Shown here piece by piece: positions 1 through 8,242 of a DNA stretch of 46,081 bases. Position 1 is the stretch's first letter, and each line of letters opens with the position of its first letter. The stretch comes from an uncultured Lachnospiraceae bacterium (GTDB lineage: Bacteria > Bacillota > Clostridia > Lachnospirales > Lachnospiraceae): assembly GCA_945609985.1 (NCBI GenBank), contig CALYZQ010000007.1:1-46081 (forward strand). The letters are read 5' to 3'. A program made the position numbers and the translations under genes. The notes beneath the pieces are model-generated. The model had not been told where the DNA came from, did no database searches, and was given only the letters and a program-made list of their open reading frames with translations.

Positions 1-199
1 AGATATAACAGTTATTAAATCCCTAAAAATACCTCAAGTGAGAATTCAAATTTTCTTCATTATACCACCTTGCTCTATAAAAGAACATAGATTATTTTAT
101 AGACCAAAATCATCTTCTTGCAAATCTTTTACCATTATGATAGTAGCGAAGAAGTTGTTAGATGGAAGTAAATAACACTTTGTACTCAAATATGATGTT

Positions 200-247
200 T
201 AAAAAAAGACAAAAAAAGCGAAAACCTTGCAAATTCAAGATTTTCGC
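200..247 (-). terminator. Rho-independent terminator, minus strand
   Basis: Positions 218-247 form a hairpin with 12-bp arms and one mismatch (GCGAAAATCTTG against CAAGGTTTTCGC, read on the minus strand). A T-rich tail follows on the minus strand (A-rich at 201-217 on the plus strand). It lies just downstream of the broken tRNA-Met copy at 260-357, as a second terminator lies just downstream of the intact tRNA-Met. Confidence 0.7.
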
Positions 248-259
248 CATTCTTAAGGC

Positions 260-357
260 GTAGCGAGAGGGGGATTCGAAGTCTACGCTCCGCTTCGGTC
301 GGCGCAAAGCCGAGGTCCCCCGGACCTCGTGCGCCCTCGACACTACTCCGTAGTGTC
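260..357 (-). pseudogene. Broken tRNA-Met 3' copy with a palindromic insert
   Basis: Bases 260-280 repeat, without mismatch, the 3' end of the intact tRNA-Met (423-443). Bases 334-346 repeat the T-stem and variable-loop side of the same gene. Between them, exactly at the T-stem/T-loop junction, sit 53 extra bases (281-333). These are GC-rich and fold into nested hairpins: GGCGCA (301-306) with TGCGCC (330-335), and CGAGGTCC (311-318) with GGACCTCG (322-329). The 5' half of the tRNA (acceptor 5' strand, D arm, anticodon) is missing; instead GACACTAC (339-346) pairs with GTAGTGTC (350-357). It cannot be a working tRNA. It may be a duplication remnant, an attachment-site scar or a small structured RNA; the sequence does not decide. 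Confidence 0.6.
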
Positions 358-382
358 TCGTGTTCTTATCTCTTTCCAGTGA

Positions 383-423
383 CTAACAAAAAAAGGAATC
401 CGATTGGATTCCTTTTTTGTTAG
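383..423. terminator. Terminator directly after tRNA-Met
   Basis: A near-perfect inverted repeat with A-rich and T-rich arms (GGAATCC, loop GATT, GGATTCC, flanked by A7 and T6). It begins next to the 3' end of tRNA-Met and should end the minus-strand tRNA transcript; it would also work on the plus strand. Confidence 0.85.
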
Positions 424-497
424 TAGCGAGAGGGGGATTCGAACCCTCGACACTACGGGTATGAACCGTATGCTCTAGCCAACTGAGCTATCTCGCC
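424..497 (-). tRNA. tRNA-Met (CAT), elongator
   Basis: A complete 74-nt cloverleaf: acceptor GGCGAGA/TCTCGCT with a G1-T72 wobble, D stem GCTC/GAGC, anticodon stem TACGG/CCGTA with loop TTCATAC (anticodon CAT), T stem GAGGG/CCCCC with one A-C mismatch, and T loop TTCGAAT. Discriminator A73; CCA is not encoded. The stem lacks the three G-C pairs of initiator tRNA, and the anticodon arm and G1-T72 pair resemble Bacillota elongator tRNA-Met, so it is read as elongator rather than initiator. A lysidine-modified tRNA-Ile2 is less likely. It is probably co-transcribed with tRNA-Val upstream on the minus strand. Confidence 0.9.
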
Positions 498-521
498 ATT
501 TTTCCGGCTATAAAGTCGGAA

Positions 522-594
522 TGGAAGTTATAGGGCTCGAACCTATGACCCTCTGCTTGTAAGGCAGATGCTCTCCCAGCTGAGCTAAGATTCC
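522..594 (-). tRNA. tRNA-Val (TAC) with a damaged acceptor stem
   Basis: A 73-nt tRNA with good D arm (GCTC/GAGC), anticodon arm (TCTGC, loop CTTACAA, GCAGA; anticodon TAC) and T arm (ATAGG/CCTAT, loop TTCGAGC). The acceptor strands are GGAATCT and AACTTCC. Pairs 1-4 and 7 form, but positions 5-68 (T-C) and 6-67 (C-A) do not. A 5' strand GGAAGTT would pair fully, so the 5' strand appears to have changed. Discriminator A73; no encoded CCA. It may be a decaying extra copy. It precedes tRNA-Met in the same transcript with a 24-nt spacer. Confidence 0.8.
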
Positions 595-689
595 ATTTGT
601 CTGTTTCGCAACCGACTAGATGAGTATACTATGCAGACAAATATTTGTCAACAACTTTTTTCAGATAATTACAAAAACTTTCAACAAAG

Positions 690-802
690 GAAAAGCCAAC
701 ATCCCTGGGGTGTGGGATGCCGGCTTAAAAGGGGAGGTTAGTTAACAAATTTGTAATATTAATATACGATATGACCACTAAAAAGAAAATGTAGTATTTT
801 TA
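690..802 (-). ncRNA. Candidate small RNA, minus strand
   Basis: This lies in the gene-free stretch between tRNA-Val and aroF (595-968). On the minus strand, 694-725 form a 12-bp stem (AGCCGGCATCCC with GGGATGTTGGCT, two G-T wobbles) with the C-rich loop ACACCCCA, followed by TTTTCCTTT, a good intrinsic terminator. No minus-strand gene lies just upstream to need it. A perfect TTGACA box is at 831-836, with only a weak -10 (TACATG, 809-814). Before the terminator there is the unpaired motif CCTCCCC, which could pair with Shine-Dalgarno sequences. The start is a guess and no RNA family was recognised. The hairpin is seen; the RNA is inferred. Confidence 0.3.
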
Positions 803-870
803 TTTTATCATGTATTTTCTTGTATTTTTATGTCAAAACACAATTTATCACTTTAAACTGTTAAATTCCC

Positions 871-899
871 TTGCATGATTTGCAAAGTTGTACTATAAT
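871..899 (+). promoter_or_regulatory. Sigma-A promoter of the DAHP synthase gene
   Basis: TTGCAT (871-876) and TATAAT (894-899) are spaced 17 bp apart, about 70 bp before the start codon. The leader has two small hairpins, one around 917-929 (GGCATA/TATGCC) and one around 930-949 (CTCTGC/GCAGAG), with the ribosome binding site after them. No leader peptide rich in aromatic residues was seen, so feedback at the RNA level is not shown. Confidence 0.7.
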
Positions 900-968
900 G
901 TAAACGTCTTAGTAAGGCATACTATGCCGCTCTGCTCATTTTCGCAGAGAGATACGGAGGAAAATGTT

Positions 969-1997
969 ATGAGTTTTGAATTTGTCAGAAAGCTGCCTAC
1001 CCCGGCAGAGATTCGTGAGGAGTTACCACTTGCTCCCGAACTGATTAAAATAAAGGAAGCGCGTGATGCGGAAATCCGCGATGTTATCACCGGCAAGAGC
1101 AATAAGTTTCTGGTCATTATCGGTCCCTGTTCTGCGGATAATGAGGATTCTGTGTGTGATTATGTGAACCGTCTTGCAAAGGTAAATGAAAAGGTTAAGG
1201 ATAAACTGATTCTGATCCCCAGAATCTACACCAATAAACCCCGTACTACAGGAGAAGGCTACAAGGGTATCGTACACCAGCCAGACCCTGAGAAGAAATC
1301 TGATTTTTTGACCGGACTTAAGGCAATGCGTAAAATGCACATCCGTGCCATTGCAGAGACCGGCCTTACCGCAGCTGATGAAATGCTTTATCCTGAGAAC
1401 TGGAGATATTTATCAGATATTTTGTCTTATGTGGCAATCGGTGCCCGCTCCGTAGAGGATCAGCTTCATCGCCTCACAGTAAGCGGTTTTGACGTTCCTG
1501 CCGGTATGAAGAATCCTACCAGTGGTGATTTCTCCGTAATGCTGAACTCCGTATATGCCGCTCAGCATCCTCACTCCTTCATTTACAGGGGCTGGGAAGT
1601 AAATACCACCGGTAACGATATGGCGCACACCGTACTTCGCGGTGCCACCAACAAGCACGGCAACAACGCCCCCAACTATCATTACGAGGATTTAAGCCGT
1701 TTGCTTGATATGTACAACAAAATGGATTTAAAGAACCCTGCCTGTGTCATTGACAGCAATCACTCCAATTCTAACAAGCAGTACGAGCAGCAGGTGCGCA
1801 TTGTCAAAGAGGTTATGCACAGCCGTAAGCTGAACCCTGAGATTCACAGTCTTGTAAAGGGTGTCATGATTGAAAGTTATATCGAGGAAGGCTGCCAGAA
1901 GGTTGGCGGCGGTATCTATGGTAAATCCATCACCGATCCCTGCCTTGGATGGGAAGCTTCCGAACAGTTGATTTACAGTATCGCAGAGTATGAATAA
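969..1997 (+). CDS. aroF: 3-deoxy-7-phosphoheptulonate (DAHP) synthase, class I
   Basis: Condenses phosphoenolpyruvate and erythrose 4-phosphate, the first step of the shikimate pathway to aromatic amino acids. The 342-residue protein has the usual length and motifs of the AroF/AroG/AroH type: IGPCSADN near residue 45, PRIYTNKPRTTGEGYKG, GARSVEDQLHR and the metal-site CVIDSNHSNSNK near 250. The start ATG at 969 is chosen over the upstream in-frame TTG at 888 because GGAGG sits 8 nt before it and the promoter overlaps the longer version. It is a single gene with its own promoter and terminator, pointing away from the tRNAs and towards xerD. Which aromatic amino acid inhibits it cannot be told. 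Family call firm; aroF versus aroG/aroH naming is arbitrary. Confidence 0.93.
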   Translation: MSFEFVRKLPTPAEIREELPLAPELIKIKEARDAEIRDVITGKSNKFLVIIGPCSADNEDSVCDYVNRLAKVNEKVKDKLILIPRIYTNKPRTTGEGYKGIVHQPDPEKKSDFLTGLKAMRKMHIRAIAETGLTAADEMLYPENWRYLSDILSYVAIGARSVEDQLHRLTVSGFDVPAGMKNPTSGDFSVMLNSVYAAQHPHSFIYRGWEVNTTGNDMAHTVLRGATNKHGNNAPNYHYEDLSRLLDMYNKMDLKNPACVIDSNHSNSNKQYEQQVRIVKEVMHSRKLNPEIHSLVKGVMIESYIEEGCQKVGGGIYGKSITDPCLGWEASEQLIYSIAEYE

Positions 1998-2009
1998 ATG
2001 CTGGTATAT

Positions 2010-2045
2010 AAAAATGCCGATGGTATAAAAACCACCGGCATTTTT
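2010..2045. terminator. Bidirectional terminator between aroF and xerD
   Basis: AAAAATGCCG and CGGCATTTTT flank a further short TGGT/ACCA stem. A run on one side and T run on the other allow use from both directions. It overlaps the xerD stop codon, so the convergent aroF and xerD genes share it. Confidence 0.85.
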
Positions 2046-2928
2046 ATGCTCTCGGGTGTGCTTTCGCATACACTCCCCGCAAATTATTCTGTTTTTGAGT
2101 CGCATATATCTGCGTGGAAGATATGGCTGAAAAACCCATCATCTCCTGTACACTCTTTAAGTCCGCTCCGTTTTCAACCAAATGTGCCGCAAAGGAATGG
2201 CGAAGGGTCTGAGGAGTAATCTCCTCTTCAATACCGGCTCTTCCTGCATACTCTTTAATCAGCTTCCAAAAGCCCTGTCTGCTCATAGGAGAACCGGAAC
2301 AATTGACAAATACATATTTTTCTCCTTCCTCCCTGATGAGCACTGCTCTCGCATTATTCAAATAATTCATAAGTGCTTTTTTGGCTTTTTGACCAAACGG
2401 AATCTTACGCTCTTTACTTCCGTCCCTGCACACAATATGCCCCGTTCTCAAATTAATATCACCAAGCTGTAATGTGGCAAGCTCTGTTACCCGGATACCC
2501 GTTGCATACATAAGCTCCAGCATTGCCTTATCACGTATTTCTTTGGGTGTATTCCCTGAAGGCTGGGCAAGCAGTCTGGATACCTGTTCCATGCTGATAA
2601 TCCCCGGTGTCCTCTTTTCCAGCTTAGGTGCCTGCAAATCCTCCGAAATATCCTGTGATATCATTCTTTCTTTCTCCAGATAATGGAACAATGCCTTTAT
2701 GGATGCAATGTTTCTGCATATGGTGGCCGCCTTGAAATTCTTTTCTTCCAGACTTCGAATAAAGTCTGTCAAATCAGATTTCTTCACCTCGGAAACCTCA
2801 GTGATTCCTTGCTTTGCCAAATACTTTTTCAGCTTGCTCAAATCACTTGCATATGACGCTATGGTGTTTTCTGATTTTTTCATCACATCCCTCATATATG
2901 TGACAAAAACTTCAATAGCATAATCCAT
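2044..2928 (-). CDS. xerD: XerD-like tyrosine recombinase with altered catalytic residues
   Basis: A 294-residue tyrosine recombinase with an N-terminal SAM-like core-binding domain (about 1-90) and a C-terminal catalytic domain (about 105-290). XerD with XerC resolves chromosome dimers at dif. Arg146 (GIRVTEL), Lys172 (SKER), Arg243 (TLRHSF) and the nucleophile Tyr275 (STQIYA) are present. Two residues usually conserved are changed: the His of the HxxR motif is Gln240 (PQTLRH), and the His/Trp before the tyrosine is Phe265 (MMGFS). Full length and no frameshift. The neighbour spoIIM matches the spoIIM-xerD adjacency known in Bacillus, so this is the chromosomal gene by position, not a phage integrase. 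With these changes its activity, or the need for a partner subunit, is uncertain. Confidence 0.8.
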   Translation of the reverse strand: MDYAIEVFVTYMRDVMKKSENTIASYASDLSKLKKYLAKQGITEVSEVKKSDLTDFIRSLEEKNFKAATICRNIASIKALFHYLEKERMISQDISEDLQAPKLEKRTPGIISMEQVSRLLAQPSGNTPKEIRDKAMLELMYATGIRVTELATLQLGDINLRTGHIVCRDGSKERKIPFGQKAKKALMNYLNNARAVLIREEGEKYVFVNCSGSPMSRQGFWKLIKEYAGRAGIEEEITPQTLRHSFAAHLVENGADLKSVQEMMGFSAISSTQIYATQKQNNLRGVYAKAHPRA

Positions 2929-3079
2929 TTTCTACATCCTTCCATTACTTTTAGTGCGTCGTAATTTCCATTATAATAACATCATTTCGGAAAAGCAATA
3001 CGCATTTTTGCGCCTTTTTTTAACGCTACAAGATATAGAAATAATTCATTATGTTAACTGCAACATCTAGTAAACAGTG

Positions 3080-3685
3080 CTAAAAAATTTTTAAATAGGC
3101 TGAGAGTAGATATGGATTTAAAAAGCTTTCCAAAAAACACCCTACTAAAATAATTCCTAAAATAATAAATAACCGAGGCAAATTAGCTTCCCGCAATATG
3201 GCGGTTCCTTTTTCTACATGAAAATTTCTTTGAAAATAAATACCCCTGCAAAGTCTTTCACACCAGACAAGTAACGCAAACAACATGGGTATGTACAAAG
3301 CATAATGTGGAAATGCACACACTACTACCAGAACCACCCCTTTTAATCCGTACCTGAGTACTGCGGTTGCAAGAAAGACACCCATGGAAACTCCATATCC
3401 CAGTGCTGTTCCCGCGCATAATACGATTCCTAAATAGGTACTGGATAATACCGCCAGTATCAACGCTTGACCCACACGTTCCTTTACCACATAATAAAAG
3501 AAGGCTTTACAGTCCACATTCACATATTTCAGATTATATAGGATGTCCTCCCGTAAAATCTCTGAATTTGTAAGAAAAAACTCCCTTCCTACATATACCC
3601 CAAAAATTCCAAGCAATGCGCCTGCTCCAAATAGTAACAAAGTCGGAAGTTTATCTGTTTGTATGTAAAAACGAATACGCTTCAT
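3080..3685 (-). CDS. spoIIM: Stage II sporulation protein M
   Basis: A 201-residue membrane protein with about five hydrophobic segments (near 13-32, 75-95, 100-120, 122-142 and 170-190), matching the SpoIIM family in length and in its Asn/Phe-rich extracytoplasmic stretch after the first helix. In sporulating Bacillota, SpoIIM works with SpoIID and SpoIIP in the engulfment machine that remodels septal peptidoglycan. It sits 151 bp upstream of xerD on the same strand, an arrangement conserved with Bacillus. It indicates that the organism is, or descends from, an endospore former. Confidence 0.88.
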   Translation of the reverse strand: MKRIRFYIQTDKLPTLLLFGAGALLGIFGVYVGREFFLTNSEILREDILYNLKYVNVDCKAFFYYVVKERVGQALILAVLSSTYLGIVLCAGTALGYGVSMGVFLATAVLRYGLKGVVLVVVCAFPHYALYIPMLFALLVWCERLCRGIYFQRNFHVEKGTAILREANLPRLFIILGIILVGCFLESFLNPYLLSAYLKIF

Positions 3686-3803
3686 TCCTTCACCTCTTCA
3701 CAATATATTCCATTTATGAAGATTTCATGTCTGACAACCCCAAGCTTAACTTACTGCTTAACAACCTCTTTGTTCCCGCAAACTAAGTTATCCGTAAAAA
3801 TTA

Positions 3804-3839
3804 ATTACCGTATCCATGTACTGACACAGATACGGTAAT
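3804..3839 (-). terminator. Terminator of the aminotransferase-Nudix operon
   Basis: An 11-bp perfect inverted repeat, ATTACCGTATC and GATACGGTAAT, with TAATTTTTA after it on the minus strand. It follows the Nudix gene stop by about 30 bp and separates it from spoIIM. Confidence 0.7.
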
Positions 3840-3867
3840 CATACTTGCACTCTTTTATTCTATTTAT

Positions 3868-4404
3868 TTAGGCACCATATTTTTCTGCATAGGCAAGGAT
3901 GCCACAAATCGTCTTGGAATCCTGAATTTTACAATCAAATATCATCTGCTTCAATTCAGCAACGGAATATGCCTCCACATTGATGAACTCGTCCTCATCC
4001 AGATGTTGGCTTCCAGGCTTCAAATCTCTCGCCACATAAATGTCTATCTTTTCATTGCAAAAAGCAACAGTGGTATAGATGGAGGTGAGTAATTCCACCT
4101 TTTCACAGGTATAACCGGTTTCCTCCGAAAGCTCACGCATGGCCGCTTTATCAGTAGGCTCCGTTCTCTCATTCAGCCCGCCTGCCGGAATCTCCAATGT
4201 CTCCCTTTCCAAAGCATTGCGATACTGACGTACCATCAATAATTTACCATCCTCGCGCACGGCTACCACTGCAGCCGCCCCTTTATGTTCAATGAAATCC
4301 CATCTGGCTGTATTGCCGTTTGGTATCTGCATAACATCTTGATAGTAATCAATAATGGCACCCTTTGCAATCAATTCCCTATTAAGACGTATAAAATCAC
4401 TCAT
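3868..4404 (-). CDS. Nudix hydrolase, ADP-ribose pyrophosphatase type
   Basis: A 178-residue Nudix protein. The Nudix box is complete: Gly76, Glu82, Arg90-Glu91, Glu94-Glu95 and Gly97 fit the pattern GX5EX7REUXEEXGU, giving the metal-binding catalytic helix. The preceding RQYRNALERETLEIPAGG is typical of ADP-ribose pyrophosphatases, which split ADP-ribose into AMP and ribose 5-phosphate. Its ATG lies 3 nt after the stop codon of the upstream aminotransferase gene, so translation is likely coupled. The substrate is a family-based inference. Confidence 0.85.
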   Translation of the reverse strand: MSDFIRLNRELIAKGAIIDYYQDVMQIPNGNTARWDFIEHKGAAAVVAVREDGKLLMVRQYRNALERETLEIPAGGLNERTEPTDKAAMRELSEETGYTCEKVELLTSIYTTVAFCNEKIDIYVARDLKPGSQHLDEDEFINVEAYSVAELKQMIFDCKIQDSKTICGILAYAEKYGA

Positions 4405-4407
4405 GGC

Positions 4408-5691
4408 CTACTGCTCCAAAAGCTTTTCAACACTGACAAGCTTCACGCAAAGTACGAAAAGGTCTGTTGCCACTGCCATCTCTTCGGGAGTAGGGAAAGA
4501 AGGTGCGATACGGATATTGGAATCCTTAGGGTCCTTTCCATAAGGATAGGTTGCTCCGGCTCCGGTGAGAACCATACCAGCCTCCTTACACTTTGCAACA
4601 ATTGCTTTTGCACAGCCTTCCATAGCTTCAAAGGAGATGAAATAACCGCCGTTGGGACGGGTCCACTCACCGATACCCAAACCTGTAAGCTCCGCATCCA
4701 ATACCTTCAATACTGCCTCAAACTTAGGGCGCAGAAGGTCTGCATGCTTCATCATATGAGCGTTAATTCCGTTGATGTCTTTATAGTAACGCACGTGGCG
4801 TAACTGGTTTACCTTATCATAGCCGATAGTCTGAATGGTCATGGATTTCTTCATCCAATCAAGGTTTGCCTTGGAGGAAGCGATGGCTGCAATACCTGCA
4901 CCTGCATAGCTTACCTTGGAGGTAGAGCAGAATTCATATACCATATCAGCATTTCCAGCCTTCTCGCACTCGCTGAGAATCTCTAATATTTCATCCTGCT
5001 TATCTGCATACAAATGATGAATTACATATGCATTATCCCAGAAAATACGGAAGTCTTCTGCTGCAGGCTTAAGTGCTGCAAATCTCTTTACAGTCTCATC
5101 TGAATAGGAGTAGCCCTGAGGGTTGGAATACTTAGGTACACACCAAATACCCTTAATACTTGCATCCTCGGAAACCAGCTTTTCCACCATATCCATATCG
5201 GGACCTGCCGGCGTCATGGGAATTGTAATCATCTCAATGCCAAAATGCTGTGTAATAGCAAAATGTCTGTCATAACCGGGTGCCGGGCACAAAAACTTTA
5301 CTGTATCAAGCTTACACCATGGAGTACTTCCAAGCACACCGTGAGTCATGGAACGTGAAATGGTATCATACATAATGGTAAGACTGGCATTTCCGCATAC
5401 CACTACATTTTCTGCCTTTACACCCATCATATCTGCCATCAGCTGCTTTGCCTCAGGAATACCGTCAAGAACACCATAATTGCGCACATCAAAGCCATTG
5501 CTTGCTTTCATGTCACTGTCAGCTGTCAAAACTTCCATCATACCGCCTGCAAGATTCAACTGAGTTGCTGCAGGTTTTCCTCTGGACATGTCAAGCTGCA
5601 AACCTTTTCCTTTTGCATCCTCATACTCTGCCTGTAACTGAGCCTGTAATGCCAACAATTCTTCTCTGCTTAATTCCTGATATGCTTTCAT
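4408..5691 (-). CDS. Aminotransferase class I/II, aspartate-type
   Basis: A PLP-dependent aminotransferase of about 427 residues. Visible features are CGNASLTIMYD (cofactor phosphate region), PKYSNPQGYSYS, WDNAYVIHHLY (Asp and Tyr holding the pyridine ring), STSKVSYAGAGIA with the likely PLP lysine, and RPNGGYFISF near the C terminus with a substrate carboxylate-binding role. This matches a distinct family often annotated as aspartate aminotransferase. The start at 5691 is preferred over 5706 because GGAGG lies at 5696-5700; the longer form has no such site. First gene of a pair with the Nudix hydrolase. The exact amino acid used is not provable here. Confidence 0.82.
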   Translation of the reverse strand: MKAYQELSREELLALQAQLQAEYEDAKGKGLQLDMSRGKPAATQLNLAGGMMEVLTADSDMKASNGFDVRNYGVLDGIPEAKQLMADMMGVKAENVVVCGNASLTIMYDTISRSMTHGVLGSTPWCKLDTVKFLCPAPGYDRHFAITQHFGIEMITIPMTPAGPDMDMVEKLVSEDASIKGIWCVPKYSNPQGYSYSDETVKRFAALKPAAEDFRIFWDNAYVIHHLYADKQDEILEILSECEKAGNADMVYEFCSTSKVSYAGAGIAAIASSKANLDWMKKSMTIQTIGYDKVNQLRHVRYYKDINGINAHMMKHADLLRPKFEAVLKVLDAELTGLGIGEWTRPNGGYFISFEAMEGCAKAIVAKCKEAGMVLTGAGATYPYGKDPKDSNIRIAPSFPTPEEMAVATDLFVLCVKLVSVEKLLEQ

Positions 5692-5875
5692 ACATCCTCC
5701 GTCCATAGGTAAACACCTATTTTATGTTCGTTTTCCTTAGAAATACTATGAAATGTATCCGTTATGTCCACTCAAATACAAGATTGGATAATCGTATACA
5801 ATCATACACTTGCTATATCATACTATAACACAGCGGATTACACAAGAGAAATTTTCATGTTTTTTCGAATATAAA

Positions 5876-5910
5876 AGAAAAAGCCGTTGTGATATTTTCA
5901 CAACGGCTTT
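5876..5910 (-). terminator. Terminator after rny
   Basis: A 13-bp perfect stem (AAAGCCGTTGTGA with TCACAACGGCTTT) followed by TTTCTTTT on the minus strand, 16 bp beyond the rny stop codon. Confidence 0.9.
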
Positions 5911-5925
5911 GTTAAGTATTCAGTT

Positions 5926-7479
5926 TTACTTCGCGTAGTCAATGACACGGCTCTCGCGGATTACATTTACCTTAATCTGTCCGGGATACTCTAATTCAGC
6001 TTCAATCTGCTTAGAAATCTCACGGGCCATAAGTACCATATCAGCATCTGTAACCTGCTCAGGCACTACCATAACTCGAATTTCACGTCCTGCCTGAATA
6101 GCAAAAGATTTATCTACACCTTTGAAATTGTTTGTTATTTCTTCTAACTGCTTTAATCTGCTAGTATAGGTTTCCAGTGTTTCCCTTCTAGCTCCCGGTC
6201 TTGCAGCGGATATTGTATCAGCAGCTTGTACAATACATGCAATCAGGGAAGTAGCCTCCACGTCACCGTGGTGAGACTCTACTGCATTGATAACAATGGA
6301 ATTCTCTTTGTATTTTCTACAAAGTTCAACACCAAGCTGGATATGGGAACCTTCCATCTCGTGGTCCACAGCCTTACCAATGTCATGTAACAGACCTGCT
6401 CTCTTCGCCAGTCTTACATCAAGTCCCATCTCTGCTGCAAGCAGTCCTGATAACTGTGCAACCTCGATAGAGTGCTTTAATGCATTCTGACCATAGCTGG
6501 TTCTGAATTTCATCTTGCCGAGTAATCTGATAAGTTCAGGATGAATACCGTGTACACCAACCTCCAGTGTAGCAGCTTCACCTTCTTCCTTAATCATCAC
6601 TTCAACTTCTTTTTGCGCCTTTTCTACCATCTCTTCAATTCTGGCAGGATGGATACGTCCATCTACGATTAACTTTTCAAGGGCAATTCTTGCAACCTCA
6701 CGACGAATGGGGTCAAAACCGGACAAGATAACTGCTTCAGGTGTATCATCAATAATTAAATCAACACCGGTCATGGTCTCAAGGGTACGGATGTTACGTC
6801 CCTCACGTCCGATAATTCTTCCCTTCATCTCATCGCTGGGAAGCTGTACTACGGAAATAGTAGTCTCAGAGACATGGTCTGCTGCGCATCTCTGTATTGC
6901 AGAAACTACATACTCCTTAGCCTTTTTGTCTGCTTCTTCTTTGGCACGACTCTCAAGTTCCTTGATCATCACTGCCGTTTCATGCTTCACTTCATCTTCA
7001 ACAATTTTCAATAAGTAGTCTTTTGCCTGTTCAGAGGTTAAACCTGAAATTCTTTCCAGTTCCTGTACGCGTTGCTCATTTAATTTGGAAACCTCTTCCT
7101 TCATTTTATTGAGGGATTCTTCTTTGGTCGCCAAATTAGCTTCCTTCTTCTCAATCGCATCAGCTTTCTTATCGATGTTCTCTTCCTTCTGCTGAACCCT
7201 GCGCTCATAACGCTGTGCTTCCGCTCTGCGCTCTTTGATTTCTTTGTCGAGTTCATTCTTGGTACGAATGGACTCTTCCTTAACCTCGAGCAAAGCTTCA
7301 CGCTTCTTGGATTCTGCAGTCTTCAAAGCCTCATCAATAATCTCGCGCGCTTTCTCTTCTGCGTTACCTACAGTTGATGCAGCTGCTTTCTTCTGATAAA
7401 CAGATGTAACAATCGCTGTAATAACGGCAGTAATCAGTACGCATACCAGCACGATTATGATTGTCTTTAAATCGGGCAT
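5926..7479 (-). CDS. rny: Ribonuclease Y
   Basis: A 517-residue endoribonuclease that starts mRNA decay at the membrane in Bacillota. Domains in order: an N-terminal transmembrane helix (about 4-28), a long Glu/Lys-rich coiled coil (about 40-200), a KH RNA-binding domain ([15 protein letters not shown], about 220-250), and an HD domain (about 335-430) with HSIEVA and the LLHDIGKA metal motif. The ATG at 7479 is preferred to the longer reading from 7542 since it gives the standard RNase Y N terminus (MPDLK then the helix). The AAGGAGG site lies 12 nt upstream, inside the short palindrome 7485-7497. It follows recX on the same strand with a 112-bp gap. Confidence 0.95.
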   Translation of the reverse strand: MPDLKTIIIVLVCVLITAVITAIVTSVYQKKAAASTVGNAEEKAREIIDEALKTAESKKREALLEVKEESIRTKNELDKEIKERRAEAQRYERRVQQKEENIDKKADAIEKKEANLATKEESLNKMKEEVSKLNEQRVQELERISGLTSEQAKDYLLKIVEDEVKHETAVMIKELESRAKEEADKKAKEYVVSAIQRCAADHVSETTISVVQLPSDEMKGRIIGREGRNIRTLETMTGVDLIIDDTPEAVILSGFDPIRREVARIALEKLIVDGRIHPARIEEMVEKAQKEVEVMIKEEGEAATLEVGVHGIHPELIRLLGKMKFRTSYGQNALKHSIEVAQLSGLLAAEMGLDVRLAKRAGLLHDIGKAVDHEMEGSHIQLGVELCRKYKENSIVINAVESHHGDVEATSLIACIVQAADTISAARPGARRETLETYTSRLKQLEEITNNFKGVDKSFAIQAGREIRVMVVPEQVTDADMVLMAREISKQIEAELEYPGQIKVNVIRESRVIDYAK

Positions 7480-7591
7480 CTTACAGGAGCACCTCCTTAT
7501 TAAATTTTCATTGTACATTTTGCCTGCAAAACAGTATTCCATTTCACAGTATATAAATAGAATGTAGATTCAAACAAGCAATTCACAACAC

Positions 7592-8242
7592 TTAAATTTT
7601 AAACTGAAATGACTCTTCTGTCAAGTATAAGTCACAATTATTCATCGCTTTCCTTATCTGCTCTCCGGAGAATCCCTTGCGCATCAGAAATGCAAAAATT
7701 CTTTGCTGTTCTTTGTAGTCAGCAGTATCCGGATTATAGTGCTTTTTCTCTAAAAGTTTGCTTATCATCTCCTGCTCATCCTGCAAACCACCGTCTGCTT
7801 CCCACATCTGCCACGCCTTCTCTATGACTTCCTTGGAAATCCCTTTGCGCTGCAAATCCTGCTCCATCCTTTTGCGGCTTTTGCCTGTTTCATGATAGGT
7901 GATGTAATCTATCGCATACTGTAAATCATCAATGTAATGAAAACCTGCCACATATGAAAGCGCTTCTTCTATTACTTCCTCCGGGTAAAATCCCTGCTCT
8001 AATTTAATTCTAAGCTGTTGTGTAGTGTACTGTCTGCTCTTTAACAGATTCATTGCCCTGAGCTTTGCCCGCTTGGGAAGCACTTCTCTCATAATTTGTA
8101 AATAGTCATTCTCAGAAAGCTCTGCACCTTCATGAATATGATAAATACGCAGTTCGCCTTTGTATAAAACAAAGGCGAACTCCTGATCAATATAAACTTT
8201 ACTGCGGCTCTTAGACAATTCAATTATCTGCGTTATCTGCAT
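7592..8242 (-). CDS. recX: Regulatory protein RecX
   Basis: A 216-residue RecX family protein, which binds RecA filaments and limits RecA activity. The family's helical repeats are visible in motifs such as [29 protein letters not shown] and [16 protein letters not shown]. The start at 8242 is chosen because GGAG lies 9 nt before it within the end of recA; the longer reading to 8299 would overlap recA by 80 bp. With this start the overlap is 23 bp, so recX is translationally coupled to recA and shares its SOS control. recA-recX order is the common arrangement. Confidence 0.88.
   Translation of the reverse strand: MQITQIIELSKSRSKVYIDQEFAFVLYKGELRIYHIHEGAELSENDYLQIMREVLPKRAKLRAMNLLKSRQYTTQQLRIKLEQGFYPEEVIEEALSYVAGFHYIDDLQYAIDYITYHETGKSRKRMEQDLQRKGISKEVIEKAWQMWEADGGLQDEQEMISKLLEKKHYNPDTADYKEQQRIFAFLMRKGFSGEQIRKAMNNCDLYLTEESFQFKI

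Noticed and set aside
158..343. 61-codon minus-strand frame over the tRNA-Met remnant
   Set aside because: It crosses the terminator and the tRNA fragment, has no ribosome binding site, and its peptide is arbitrary.
260..360. A tRNA with a long variable arm, such as tRNA-Sec
   Set aside because: The nested hairpin resembles a long arm, but the 5' acceptor strand, D arm and an anticodon loop are missing.
1998..2219. Plus-strand frame after aroF
   Set aside because: It includes the terminator and lies antisense to xerD.
2044..2928. Integrase of a mobile element linked to the tRNA repeat
   Set aside because: Its place beside spoIIM and its XerD-like length fit the chromosomal gene; aroF lies between it and the tRNAs, and no other element genes are present.
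4285..4803. 172-codon plus-strand frame
   Set aside because: It is antisense to the Nudix and aminotransferase genes, whose motifs are clear; no ribosome binding site or family features.
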